Positions 51,605 to 59,744 of a stretch of DNA of 64,000 bases are shown here, piece after piece. A program made the position numbers and the translations under genes. The notes beneath the pieces were generated by a model that saw nothing but the letters and a program-made list of their open reading frames with translations, made no database searches and was not told where the DNA came from. Origin of the DNA: Flavobacterium sp. HJ-32-4 (GTDB lineage: Bacteria; Bacteroidota; Bacteroidia; Flavobacteriales; Flavobacteriaceae); contig NZ_CP092832.1 in the NCBI RefSeq assembly GCF_022532105.1, forward strand, positions 1,765,001 through 1,829,000. The letters run 5' to 3'. The stretch's first letter is position 1. The number at the start of each line of letters is the position of its first letter.

Positions 51605-52357
51605 ATGAACGAATCCACTACCGCTGTCGTCGGCAAAGTTGCAAAGATCACGCTGCTCTTCTGGCTGATGAAAATCGTCGCGACGACCTTAGGGGAAACC
51701 CTGGGCGATTTTCTTTCCCAAACCCTGGGGTGGGGCTACACCGTCGGGATCGCCCTGACGTTGGTCTTTTTCGTACTCGTGCTATGCGTGCAACTCGCGA
51801 TGCGTACCTACGTGCCGGTGGTGTATTGGCTCGTGGTCATCGGCACCACTACGCTGGGCACTGAAATCTCCGATTATATCGACAGGACGCTGCACCTGGG
51901 CTACGCTGCGGGAAGTTTGCTACTGGTGGGCGGCCTGCTTCTAAGTCTCTACCTATGGTACCGGAAGTACGGCAACCTCGCGGTCTATCCCGTGGTAGAA
52001 CGACCCAAAGAACTTTACTACTGGACGGCGATCCTTTTCTCAAACAGCCTCGGCACCGCGTTTGGCGACTTTCTGGGCGACTACTTCGGACTCAGTTATC
52101 TCTACGGCGCGTTGATTACCGGACTCGTCATATTCGTCGTCGCCATCGCCCATCGGTTCCAGAAGGTCAACCCGATTGTGCTGTTTTGGCTGGCGTTTAT
52201 TTTTACCCGGCCGTTCGGCGCCACGTTCGGCGATTTCCTTACCAAACCCATCAGCAGTGGCGGACTCGACCTGGGCACGTTGCATGCCTCATTGGCGTCG
52301 GTTGGTGTGATGGCGGTGTTGTTGTGGGTGGCGCATAGGAAGTTCGGGAGATCGTAA
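51605..52357 (+). CDS. polytopic membrane protein with fourfold internal repeat (COG4705-like)
   Basis: A 250-residue inner-membrane protein with about eight helices. It has an internal repeat seen four times: TTLGETLGDFLSQTLG, TTLGTEISDYIDRTLHLG, NSLGTAFGDFLGDYFGLS and RPFGATFGDFLTKP. Each repeat is a LG-x-x-x-(G/S)-D-(F/Y)-(L/I) helix followed by a second helix, so the fold is probably a four-helix-pair bundle with conserved Asp/Gly in the membrane interface. The pattern matches the COG4705 'uncharacterised membrane protein' group as I know it. Acidic residues inside membrane helices suggest cation handling, but this is unproven. The stop is followed directly by GATCGGAA-type repeats. Confidence 0.75.
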   Translation: MNESTTAVVGKVAKITLLFWLMKIVATTLGETLGDFLSQTLGWGYTVGIALTLVFFVLVLCVQLAMRTYVPVVYWLVVIGTTTLGTEISDYIDRTLHLGYAAGSLLLVGGLLLSLYLWYRKYGNLAVYPVVERPKELYYWTAILFSNSLGTAFGDFLGDYFGLSYLYGALITGLVIFVVAIAHRFQKVNPIVLFWLAFIFTRPFGATFGDFLTKPISSGGLDLGTLHASLASVGVMAVLLWVAHRKFGRS

Positions 52358-52451
52358 GTTGGGAAGATCGGAAGATCGGAAGACGGGAAGACGGAAAGAC
52401 CGGAAGGTGGCAGACACAATAACCTGCAAGGTTTTCAAAACCTTGTAGGTT
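52358..52451. repeat. GATCGGAA/GACGGGAA units and 31-bp palindrome, copy 6
   Basis: Units of GAAGATCG, GAAGACGG and GAAAGACCG begin right after the stop of the 51605 gene and lead into the palindrome AACCTGCAAGG...ACCTTGTAGGTT (52421-52451), reversed relative to copies 1-4. Confidence 0.8.
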
Positions 52452-52518
52452 TTGGGCGAGAAGATAGGATGATGGAAACCCCTAAGGAACTATCACCTCT
52501 CCGACGGAAGCTACCTTG

Positions 52519-53127
52519 CTAGCGATCAACCCGGGTGATGGTATCAATCATCCAAACGGCATCGATCCTACGCACATAATACGCATACCGGATGTCGGCA
52601 AGGGGCAGGTAAAACGTTACGTGTGCATGGCCTTCCCCCATGGGTAGTACCGTGAAGTCGATTGCATCGACATCGGCCAGATCGTCTTCGAAGGCCTCTT
52701 GGGTCATAAAGAAATGATCGTACTCAAAACCATAGGGCGGGCCATCGTTTGCAGGCTCGGCCGCAAAGTGCTTTTCGCCTTCCTCGAAGGTTTTCCGCTC
52801 GCGTTGCAGGAGGCGCTCTGACAGGCAGCCGCTGCTTCTCAGTAATTGGATATACTGATCGACCGCTTTGAAGTCGACGTGGTAATTACCCTCGTCCGGA
52901 ACACCATTCGGATCGATACCGCCCCTGATGGTTTCGATCTGGTTCAACTGTGTCATATGGTCACGGTACCACACCAGGAACGCTTTCGTCACGGCAACAG
53001 GATCTTGCCCCTGCGTAGCGGAAGCGGCTTTGATGGGCGCGCCCGATTTCTCCGTACGGGTGGGCGTGGGGTCGTATTTGCAACCCACGATCAAAAAGGC
53101 AAGGAATAGGAGTGTCAGTACTTTCAT
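52519..53127 (-). CDS. lipoprotein, DUF3828-like
   Basis: A 202-residue lipoprotein: leader MKVLTLLFLAFLIVGC (lipobox IVGC). The mature sequence has VAVTKAFLVWYRDHMTQLNQIETIRGG ... ADVDAIDFTVLPMGEG ... WMIDTITRVDR. The early 'FxxWYxxH' block and the final 'W-x-I-D-x-I' strand are like the DUF3828 / NTF2-like periplasmic group; I am not certain. It is followed upstream by a second lipoprotein gene (18-bp gap) on the same strand, so they form a pair. No catalytic residues are visible. Confidence 0.65.
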   Translation of the reverse strand: MKVLTLLFLAFLIVGCKYDPTPTRTEKSGAPIKAASATQGQDPVAVTKAFLVWYRDHMTQLNQIETIRGGIDPNGVPDEGNYHVDFKAVDQYIQLLRSSGCLSERLLQRERKTFEEGEKHFAAEPANDGPPYGFEYDHFFMTQEAFEDDLADVDAIDFTVLPMGEGHAHVTFYLPLADIRYAYYVRRIDAVWMIDTITRVDR

Positions 53128-53145
53128 ATCACGTTATCAAGTCTT

Positions 53146-53556
53146 TCATTTCGTCCACAATACCAACCGGTCATTCGGCAAATCATATTCATAGACCTTT
53201 TTCGACAGGCTGTCGACGTAAATCCATCCGTCGGAGGAAAACCGCGGGTTCGTGTGGCCTTCGTCGGTGACGGTCTGCCCGATGTTGAAGATGTAGTAGT
53301 GCGTGGAATCGGTTTTCTCGGTGCTATCCAATAGCCATTCGATGTGGTCGCCGTTTTGGCGGTGCGCTTTGATCAATTCGCGGTCGGATTGTTGGATGTA
53401 GTGCGCTACAATGGGGTCGTACCAGTTTTCGGCGTTGTCAACCGAGGTGACCACCTTGGGATGGGTACTGGTATCGGTCGTTGGGGTGGTAGGGGTTTCG
53501 TGGCGGCAGGAGATTGCTATGATGGTGAGTAGGAGGAGGGTGGGGATGGTTTTCAT
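53146..53556 (-). CDS. small lipoprotein of unknown function
   Basis: A 136-residue lipoprotein: leader MKTIPTLLLLTIIAISC (lipobox AISC). The mature part starts with a Thr/Pro-rich linker (ETPTTPTTDTSTHP) typical of surface lipoproteins and then a mixed alpha/beta domain (YDPIVAHYIQQSDRELIKAHRQNGDHIEWLLD ... WIYVDSLSKKVYEYDLPNDRLVLW). Family not recognised. It is the upstream member of a lipoprotein pair, next to the AT-rich STAND island. Confidence 0.65.
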   Translation of the reverse strand: MKTIPTLLLLTIIAISCRHETPTTPTTDTSTHPKVVTSVDNAENWYDPIVAHYIQQSDRELIKAHRQNGDHIEWLLDSTEKTDSTHYYIFNIGQTVTDEGHTNPRFSSDGWIYVDSLSKKVYEYDLPNDRLVLWTK

Positions 53557-53679
53557 GGAGCGGTGGTCAGTCTATTGGGGTGGGCAATCCATTTAAATCG
53601 CAACAGGCGGTAGTGTATTTAAGCGTGTTAAATAATTCGAAACAAGGTTTTTGTTACACAGCAGTCTTGCAGTAAGAAA

Positions 53680-56600
53680 TCACTTTTCTGCATAATTTGT
53701 TTTTTTGTACAAAATCAGATTTTCTCTTATGTAGTATGCTTTTGAAGATTCGTGATCAATCAACAAATTTAAAAACCATAAGAATTCATCTAACAATAGA
53801 TCATTCTCTTTAATCTCCTTGAGTTTATATTTAAAACATCTCACGACGAGCTTTTCGCCGTACAAAATATCTATTCTCGATAGTGGTTTTGTGTTCGATT
53901 TTAGACGTTTTGTAAGGATTTTTATTGCTTGAGGATTTAAACTCTGAAATCCTATGCCTGACAAAAGTTGTATTAAAGCTTTTATGTTTATATAATCGAG
54001 CTTATCGAGTTTCTTTAAATAGTTATCCGCTCGATTATTATATTTTAGCACGCCCCAGTCTTCTGCTTCTGATTTCCAGTAATTTCCATAAAATAAAAAC
54101 TCTTTGTTAAACAAATGGAAGCCCAAATTTATCTTTTCAAACAGAGTATCCCAAAAACTCCAAAAATTGTCTAGCATTTGTTCACTACCTTGATTGCTAT
54201 CGGCTTTGTAGTAGAACCATTCGAGGAAATTTTCAAAGTATTCAACTGCGTAACGACCCTGACGTTTGCTGGTTTCGTAATTAAGACCGCTATCGACTAT
54301 AAATTCAAAAAGAGACTTTGTATTTCTGTTAAAATTAATTTCAAATAGAAAATCTGTAATTGTCTCTTTTATGGTTAACCCAATCTTTTGATTATTAGGA
54401 TATCCATATTTGCGGTCTTCTAGCGAATACGAATCAATATGCGCGTGGAAAATAGCTTTCAAGAAACTGTATGAAAAATCATATTCCTCGTAGATAGGGA
54501 ATATTCTCGTCACTTTATCTAAATCCCAAGGGGAATATTTTAAATAAGATAAATCAGAGAACTCATATTTATCACAGTTATTTTTAATAAAATCTAAAAT
54601 CTTCTGTTCTTCCTCTTGAATTTCATCTAACTGCTGTTCTGAATATTGGAAATGGCGAGGGTATTTTTTATTAAACTCAGCATATAAAATTAATCCGATA
54701 AAGCAGTTATAAGCGAATTGATAATCAGCGTTCCACACATATTTTTTAAATGATGCATATAAATGTTTTAAGTGGATATCTAACTCTGTATGAAAGTCCC
54801 GAACAAATAGAAATAGTAAAACTCTAATTTTCTCAATCTGCTCAACGCTTAGTCTATTCTTGAAAAGAAATAACCTTGGTAATGAACAATAGACGGACTC
54901 ATTGTCGTAGATACTTAAAGAGAAATCTGAATTTTCGAAATCATACCGTTCCTGTTTTTTGCGCACATAAAATTTTTGTGCTATTTCTAAAATAGTACGG
55001 ACACAAAATTCAAACTCCTCACTAGATAGTTTTTCACTGAACGAATCCAATCCTAAGGCCGCCAACGTTCCAATAGGGAAGGAACTAATAAACGTTAGTT
55101 TTGACGTGTCAACGTTTTTAGCGTATTCTAAACATTCTTTCCAATACTCATAAGTTTTATCTACCTCTGATTTCTTTAAAAAAGTCTGTGATACCCACAA
55201 GCTGTATGCAGAGTATTCATCTCTTAGTTTGACTTGTTCTTCATTTTTTTTCATTTCTGCCTCTAACGCATCGTCGAGTGAATAATTCGGACCAATTTGA
55301 ATCACTCTTTTGCCATCATGCTCAACTTCTTCCACTTTTTGTTTTCTACCGTCAATCTCGGATAGCAATTTCAGAAAGTAAACATCTTCTTTACCATGTT
55401 TTGTCTCCAAATAATCAAACATTTTAAAAAGCTCACCATTCAGATTCCCGTAGGCAAGTTGATATTGGATTAAGAAACCATTTAGACCTCTGTGATATTT
55501 CTGTCTATGCTCCCATTTCAAAGCCTCTTTTCGTTCCGCATCGCATAAATCAGCTTCCCAAGAGGCATTAGGAAATTCGAGTAAGGCGCCAGCAGAAAAC
55601 TCACGAATCCAACGTTGACTTTCCCATTCAAAAAAACGTTTATCAGATAAAAGGGGCAGGAATTTGTTGCCAACTTTTCTCGGGTACGCTTGCGCGATAC
55701 TGGAAAGAACAGAAAGTAGAACGACTGAATTACTTGTTGTATAGATACGACCAAAGAATGATTGAATTACTTCGTCGGCTTTTTTGGATTCAATTTTACC
55801 CAAATCATATAGGAATCTTTCAAGCGCAACAACCACTGATTGCAATAAATCTGGAACGGCAATTTCCCCACCGCGATTTATTGACCATAAATATGGAGAT
55901 CCATAAATCGGATAGCTCGTTTGATTGTATAGAACATCAATAGTGGTAACGGAATCGGATGATTGCGTGACACCATCATCTTTTAGAAAGCCGGAATTAA
56001 CGTAATTTTCCGTGCAGTAGTTTGTAAAATCGATTATAAAATCTATCGCTTTTCGCGAATGAAACTTGAGGAGTTTAAAAACAAATGTCTGATAAGCACT
56101 TTGAGGAAAATAATTTAAGTCATACTTTTCCTTTAATCCAAAATAAGGTTCTATCCCATAAAGGGAACTATCAAAACCAAATTCACTTTTAGATTTTGCT
56201 TTTTTGGATCTCCAATTTAAGTTAGCTAACGCAATGAGTTCATCTGGGAAGAACTTTGGCAATGTGCCCGAGTGAAAATGAGATAACGCGTATTTGATTA
56301 GGTTGCTGGTTTCATAATTTCCCTTTTTATCTTTGATAAATAAACTGTCGAGTAATATTTTAATTTCATTGGGTATGTATTCAGCAAGTTGAAAAAGAAA
56401 TTTGAATCCTTTTTCCTTTAGAAAATCGCTGTCGTCCGAACTCATCCAATTTACTTCGCCATCAAAACTTTCTAAAATTTTATAAACTGTTTTACCAGCG
56501 TATTCAGGAGTCTTCGAATTAATTATTTTACCATAGTGAAGTATATTCTCCCAATCATAGAGAAAACCAAGGATTTGAATATTTATCTCGGGGAGTAATT

Positions 56601-58038
56601 CAATATTGTGATATATAAATTCTATTACTACATCCCATCCCTTATTATTTGGAGATTGATTAAAGTCTTTTCCACTTATTTTAAGCAGATGGATAACTTT
56701 CTTAAGTAACCTTAATTTATCCTCCAAAAGTTCCTCTCTATACTCATTGAAAAATTTTTCGCACAGATTAGATTTAACAACTGCTATCAACACTTCATCT
56801 TTCCAATGATTTTCTATTGAGTTATCGTTGATAGTTTGAATAACGAAATTATAAATCCAACTCTCAGACTCTTCTATTTTAGATTCTACCCATAGACGGA
56901 ACCCTCTTCTAATCGCTGGTTCGTTAGACAACACTCTATAAAAATTGTGATTCTTTGGATTGTCAACCTTCAACGAATTGACGTATTTAATCAAACCCCA
57001 ATCCTCGAAGATATCATGAGATGGAGCAAATAGATTATCTTCCTCGTAAAGGATGCCGTCTGCCTTTAGCGCATAAACAGTTTCAGAATCAAATTCATTT
57101 GCTGAAGTTAAAAGTGTCAGGTTTTTAGCTCTTTTTACAGCTATATCGATAAAGGTTTTTTGTCTTTTCTGCTCGTATAACCCATTAGTCCCCCCAACAA
57201 TGTTTTTCCAAAGTTTGTTTTTAAAACCAACTATTTCAATATCAGATAAGTCATTGTTAGGTATGGAGACAAGTTTTTGAGATAGTGCTAAATACTTAGG
57301 AATTCTAATAATTTCTAGTAAGTTCACATTGTGAATAATACTATCTAGTTCCGGAATATTTTCGATAAAGTAATGTAATTCCTCGTCTGTGAGTTGGGGT
57401 ACACTTACAACGGTTGAATTATTTTGCAATAATTGTTTTTCGAAGTAATTAAATTTTAGAATCTCTAAAGCATAACTTCTACAAGAAATAATCAATTTTA
57501 TATTGTTGTTTTCTCGAAGAATTGCTATTAACTCTCTAAAAGCTTCTGCGTCGCCCTCTAACAATTTTTCAAAACTGTCAATATAAATTAACTGCCTTGA
57601 AAATTCTTTAAACTCACTGAATATCTCTTGAATGCTTAGATCAACACTAATTTCATGTAAAGTATTAATCAACGAACTTTTCAAAAATTGGTCAGCAGCA
57701 AAAGAAATTACACAAGTATCATCAAGCGATTCTAAAATTTGTTTGGCGTAAGCAGATTTGCCAGAACCAGCTTCACCGTCAATAAAAATAAACTGATTTT
57801 CGTTTATTAAATCTGTAACAGGAAGGTCAATTAAATTTCTTTTAAGGTGTATTCCAGATATATCAGAATGGATTTTGTTTAAAACATTTTTAGTTTGCTC
57901 GATTATGCTCCTTAGTCTTGCTTCCTTATTTTCAAGATTAATAATTATCTTTTGAATAAAATTGTTATCTCCGTTTACAAAGTCGCCTCCTTCGGTATTT
58001 ATTTTTGAATTACTGATTATGTTTTTACCTGCCTCCAC
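53680..58038 (-). CDS. STAND/NLR-like NTPase with N-terminal amyloid-like motif and large unassigned sensor
   Basis: A 1452-residue AT-rich gene, GTG start at 58038, 3 nt after the small effector gene. Residues 4-29 carry KNIISNSKINTEGGDFVNGD-like sequence matching the C-terminus of that neighbour. The NTPase core follows: Walker A GEAGSGKS (88-95), Walker B LIYIDSFEKL (Asp154), sensor-type IISCR187, and the winged-helix end F-x-P-S-HD(341-342)IFEDW(347), the HDxxxDW pattern of NACHT/STAND proteins. The remaining about 1100 residues are helical, Lys/Glu-rich, with no WD40, TPR or LRR repeats I can identify; they are the presumed sensor. STAND proteins oligomerise when the sensor binds a trigger. 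Defence against phage is likely by family and island context, not shown. The GTG start lacks a clear Shine-Dalgarno and may depend on coupling. Confidence 0.85.
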   Translation of the reverse strand: MEAGKNIISNSKINTEGGDFVNGDNNFIQKIIINLENKEARLRSIIEQTKNVLNKIHSDISGIHLKRNLIDLPVTDLINENQFIFIDGEAGSGKSAYAKQILESLDDTCVISFAADQFLKSSLINTLHEISVDLSIQEIFSEFKEFSRQLIYIDSFEKLLEGDAEAFRELIAILRENNNIKLIISCRSYALEILKFNYFEKQLLQNNSTVVSVPQLTDEELHYFIENIPELDSIIHNVNLLEIIRIPKYLALSQKLVSIPNNDLSDIEIVGFKNKLWKNIVGGTNGLYEQKRQKTFIDIAVKRAKNLTLLTSANEFDSETVYALKADGILYEEDNLFAPSHDIFEDWGLIKYVNSLKVDNPKNHNFYRVLSNEPAIRRGFRLWVESKIEESESWIYNFVIQTINDNSIENHWKDEVLIAVVKSNLCEKFFNEYREELLEDKLRLLKKVIHLLKISGKDFNQSPNNKGWDVVIEFIYHNIELLPEINIQILGFLYDWENILHYGKIINSKTPEYAGKTVYKILESFDGEVNWMSSDDSDFLKEKGFKFLFQLAEYIPNEIKILLDSLFIKDKKGNYETSNLIKYALSHFHSGTLPKFFPDELIALANLNWRSKKAKSKSEFGFDSSLYGIEPYFGLKEKYDLNYFPQSAYQTFVFKLLKFHSRKAIDFIIDFTNYCTENYVNSGFLKDDGVTQSSDSVTTIDVLYNQTSYPIYGSPYLWSINRGGEIAVPDLLQSVVVALERFLYDLGKIESKKADEVIQSFFGRIYTTSNSVVLLSVLSSIAQAYPRKVGNKFLPLLSDKRFFEWESQRWIREFSAGALLEFPNASWEADLCDAERKEALKWEHRQKYHRGLNGFLIQYQLAYGNLNGELFKMFDYLETKHGKEDVYFLKLLSEIDGRKQKVEEVEHDGKRVIQIGPNYSLDDALEAEMKKNEEQVKLRDEYSAYSLWVSQTFLKKSEVDKTYEYWKECLEYAKNVDTSKLTFISSFPIGTLAALGLDSFSEKLSSEEFEFCVRTILEIAQKFYVRKKQERYDFENSDFSLSIYDNESVYCSLPRLFLFKNRLSVEQIEKIRVLLFLFVRDFHTELDIHLKHLYASFKKYVWNADYQFAYNCFIGLILYAEFNKKYPRHFQYSEQQLDEIQEEEQKILDFIKNNCDKYEFSDLSYLKYSPWDLDKVTRIFPIYEEYDFSYSFLKAIFHAHIDSYSLEDRKYGYPNNQKIGLTIKETITDFLFEINFNRNTKSLFEFIVDSGLNYETSKRQGRYAVEYFENFLEWFYYKADSNQGSEQMLDNFWSFWDTLFEKINLGFHLFNKEFLFYGNYWKSEAEDWGVLKYNNRADNYLKKLDKLDYINIKALIQLLSGIGFQSLNPQAIKILTKRLKSNTKPLSRIDILYGEKLVVRCFKYKLKEIKENDLLLDEFLWFLNLLIDHESSKAYYIRENLILYKKTNYAEK

Positions 58039-58041
58039 AAA

Positions 58042-58440
58042 TTAAGATATTTGATTGCCATCCCCGTTTACAAAGTTTCCTCCGCCCGTATTTACGTTAC
58101 CGGTTATTACGTTCTTGCTGTTCGTGATCGAGTTATGAATATGAGGGAACTTTTCTGCAATCTCGGCGATGAAATTTTTGACTTCTGGATTATCTTCAAT
58201 AGAATTTTCAATTAAGGTTTTTATCGCATTTTGATTTTCAACTTTATTAGGATTTTCAACTAACTTTTGCAAGACATTTTTCGGTTTGTTATCCTTAAAG
58301 AACAATGCTTTTATCCAACTTATAGTTCCCTCAGTCAATTTCTCACTACTTGTGTCAACTACTTTCTCTATTCCTTTTTTGCCTAGTTCCGTCAAAAAAG
58401 GATATAGTACTGCTAACGTTGCTGCTGTAACTAGTGGCAT
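58042..58440 (-). CDS. Bell-like membrane-active effector with C-terminal amyloid-like motif
   Basis: A 132-residue protein upstream of the STAND gene. Residues 1-22 (MPLVTAATLAVLYPFLTELGKK) form a hydrophobic helix; residues about 23-100 are helical (GIEKVVDTSSEKLTEGTISWIKALF; NQNAIKTLIENSIEDNPEVKNFIAEIAEKF). This layout (hydrophobic 'LxPxLxxxGxxxxE' start, then two acidic helix pairs) resembles the bacterial Bell domain, which forms membrane pores. Residues 108-132 are KNVITGNVNTGGGNFVNGDGN-like and nearly identical to the STAND N-terminus: a putative amyloid signalling motif. The ATG at 58440 is chosen because a -7-like box (TAATCTTG, 58483-58476) lies upstream; an alternative ATG at 58494 would add 18 residues. 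AT-rich. The family call is by pattern only. Confidence 0.7.
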   Translation of the reverse strand: MPLVTAATLAVLYPFLTELGKKGIEKVVDTSSEKLTEGTISWIKALFFKDNKPKNVLQKLVENPNKVENQNAIKTLIENSIEDNPEVKNFIAEIAEKFPHIHNSITNSKNVITGNVNTGGGNFVNGDGNQIS

Positions 58441-58670
58441 TTTTCTTTCTTTATGGGTTACTTTGTTAGATTGGTGCAAGATTAAAGGAATCATAATATT
58501 TAAATCGGTTCCTTAGTGTCTTGATCTCTAAAATACAAATTTTATCCTACCGCGACTATGCTTTTCGTCATAAGCACAAATTATCCGGTAAACGTATGCT
58601 TATGTGTACCTCTAAATTAAGTTCATAGGACGCAGTTCACCACCCCAACCCCCTCCCAACAACTTTTCTC

Positions 58671-58850
58671 ATCCCCTTCCACCTCACACCCCTCTTCCCA
58701 ACTTGTTTGCAAGGCCCTGGGGCGGCATATAGGCCTTCCAAACCTGTTTTAAGAGCCTCGGGGCGGCCCCTGGGTGTTGCGGGCGTGTTCAGATTGCAAG
58801 ATGCGCACCCCTAAAGCCTGAAAATAAAAAAACAGGGCCCCGGGGCGGTA
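58671..58850. repeat. GC-rich CTGGGGCGG repeat trio upstream of the 59042 gene
   Basis: Three copies of a GC-rich block, GGCCCTGGGGCGG (58714-58726), AGCCTCGGGGCGG (58754-58766) and GGGCCCCGGGGCGG (58835-58848). The first two are preceded by AACTTGTTT/AACCTGTTTT, so the unit is about 40 bp. The 58441-59041 spacer has no gene that I can support; it also contains a T/A-rich stretch (58900-58985). Confidence 0.6.
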
Positions 58851-59004
58851 TTTTATGCGTTTTCGTTGCAGATTTTTCAGATTTGACGTTGCTGCACGTC
58901 GTTATTTATTGATTTTCAATCATTTTGGTTAGGGCATCCTTGTTTTAAATATTAAAAAAATATTAAATACGAATTTATTTAACATATCTGCTGCCGGGTT
59001 TGGT

Positions 59005-59012
59005 TAGGTTTG
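59005..59012 (+). promoter_or_regulatory. -7 box TAGGTTTG before the 59042 gene
   Basis: Exact TAnnTTTG match 29 nt before the ATG, following an A/T-rich region; -33 element unclear. Confidence 0.45.
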
Positions 59013-59041
59013 TACGTAATAACGTATTAAAACCCATAATT

Positions 59042-59707
59042 ATGGAAACTTCAAACAAATCGCATGCACACCGGGGCACCCTGCCCCAAAAAGACACAGA
59101 CCTGGCAGATGTGGCCCTGCACGTGGCCAAAACCTGGGCGGACGATCCGTCGCTGACGCTACGGTTTACCGACAGCAAGGCGTTCTTCTCGCTCGTCACC
59201 GACTACCGGGCGTTGCTCGACACTAAGAACGGACAGGTATCGGAACGACGGGGTGTTACCCTCCGCATCGCCGAGGCGGAAAAAGAGATTACGAAAGGGG
59301 TGCGGCAGGTCAAGTTGTTCCTCGCCCAGAAGTACGACACCGGTGCCCTCGACCACTTCGGTCGCTTCGGGCTCGTCCATCAAGGGAAGAACTTCCGCCT
59401 GCCGTCTGACCAATCGAAGAAACGCGATGCCCTGCTGGTAATGAAAAACGCGGTGGTAAGCGAAGGATGGGGCGACTCCCGTTACGGCGCCGATTTCTGG
59501 CAGTCGACCCTCGACCGATTCGATGCCCTGCTGACGGAAGCCCGTACGATCGACGGTACGATCTCGGGTCTCGTTGCCGACAAGAACAGCAAGCGCGACG
59601 CCATCCGCAAAACGCTCAACGCGATCGTGCTGAGCCTGAAAGCCGCCTATCCCGACGGGCATGAAGGTGCACTCCGAAAGTGGGGCATACAACGGGATAA
59701 GTTTTAA
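59042..59707 (+). CDS. orphan cytoplasmic protein of 221 residues
   Basis: A charged, largely helical protein without a signal peptide or TM segment (METSNKSHAHRGTLPQKDTDLADVALHVAKTWADDPSLTLRFTDSKAF...). Two blocks stand out: IAEAEKEITKGVRQVKLFLAQKYDTGALDHFGRFGLVHQGKNFRLPSDQSKKRDALLVM and the helical end SKRDAIRKTLNAIVLSLKAAYPDGHEGALRKWGIQRDKF. Two related 'LK(A/L)xYPxG...LRxWGxxR' and 'KYxxxALxxFG' segments hint at an internal duplication (about 95-135 and 195-221). I know no function; the composition suits a nucleic-acid or protein-binding factor. It has its own promoter box and terminator. Confidence 0.7.
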   Translation: METSNKSHAHRGTLPQKDTDLADVALHVAKTWADDPSLTLRFTDSKAFFSLVTDYRALLDTKNGQVSERRGVTLRIAEAEKEITKGVRQVKLFLAQKYDTGALDHFGRFGLVHQGKNFRLPSDQSKKRDALLVMKNAVVSEGWGDSRYGADFWQSTLDRFDALLTEARTIDGTISGLVADKNSKRDAIRKTLNAIVLSLKAAYPDGHEGALRKWGIQRDKF

Positions 59708-59712
59708 GAAAG

Positions 59713-59739
59713 AGGACGTGGGGGGCGTCCTTTTTTTTT
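59713..59739 (+). terminator. terminator of the 59042 gene
   Basis: AGGACG (59713-59718) pairs with CGTCCT (59726-59731), then a run of eight T. Confidence 0.75.
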
Positions 59740-59744
59740 GTGTG

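Noticed and set aside
51146..51608. Ser/Lys/Glu-rich + strand frames between 51.1 and 51.6 kb
   Set aside because: Translations of GTCGAAA and GTCCGAAA arrays.
53680..58440. Toxin-antitoxin module
   Set aside because: The small gene lies upstream of a STAND NTPase with shared motif, not a neutralising partner; no toxin or antitoxin fold is recognised.
58441..58494. Longer start of the effector gene at 58494
   Set aside because: It would place the -7-like box and the leader inside the coding sequence and add a non-conserved 18-residue segment before the hydrophobic helix.
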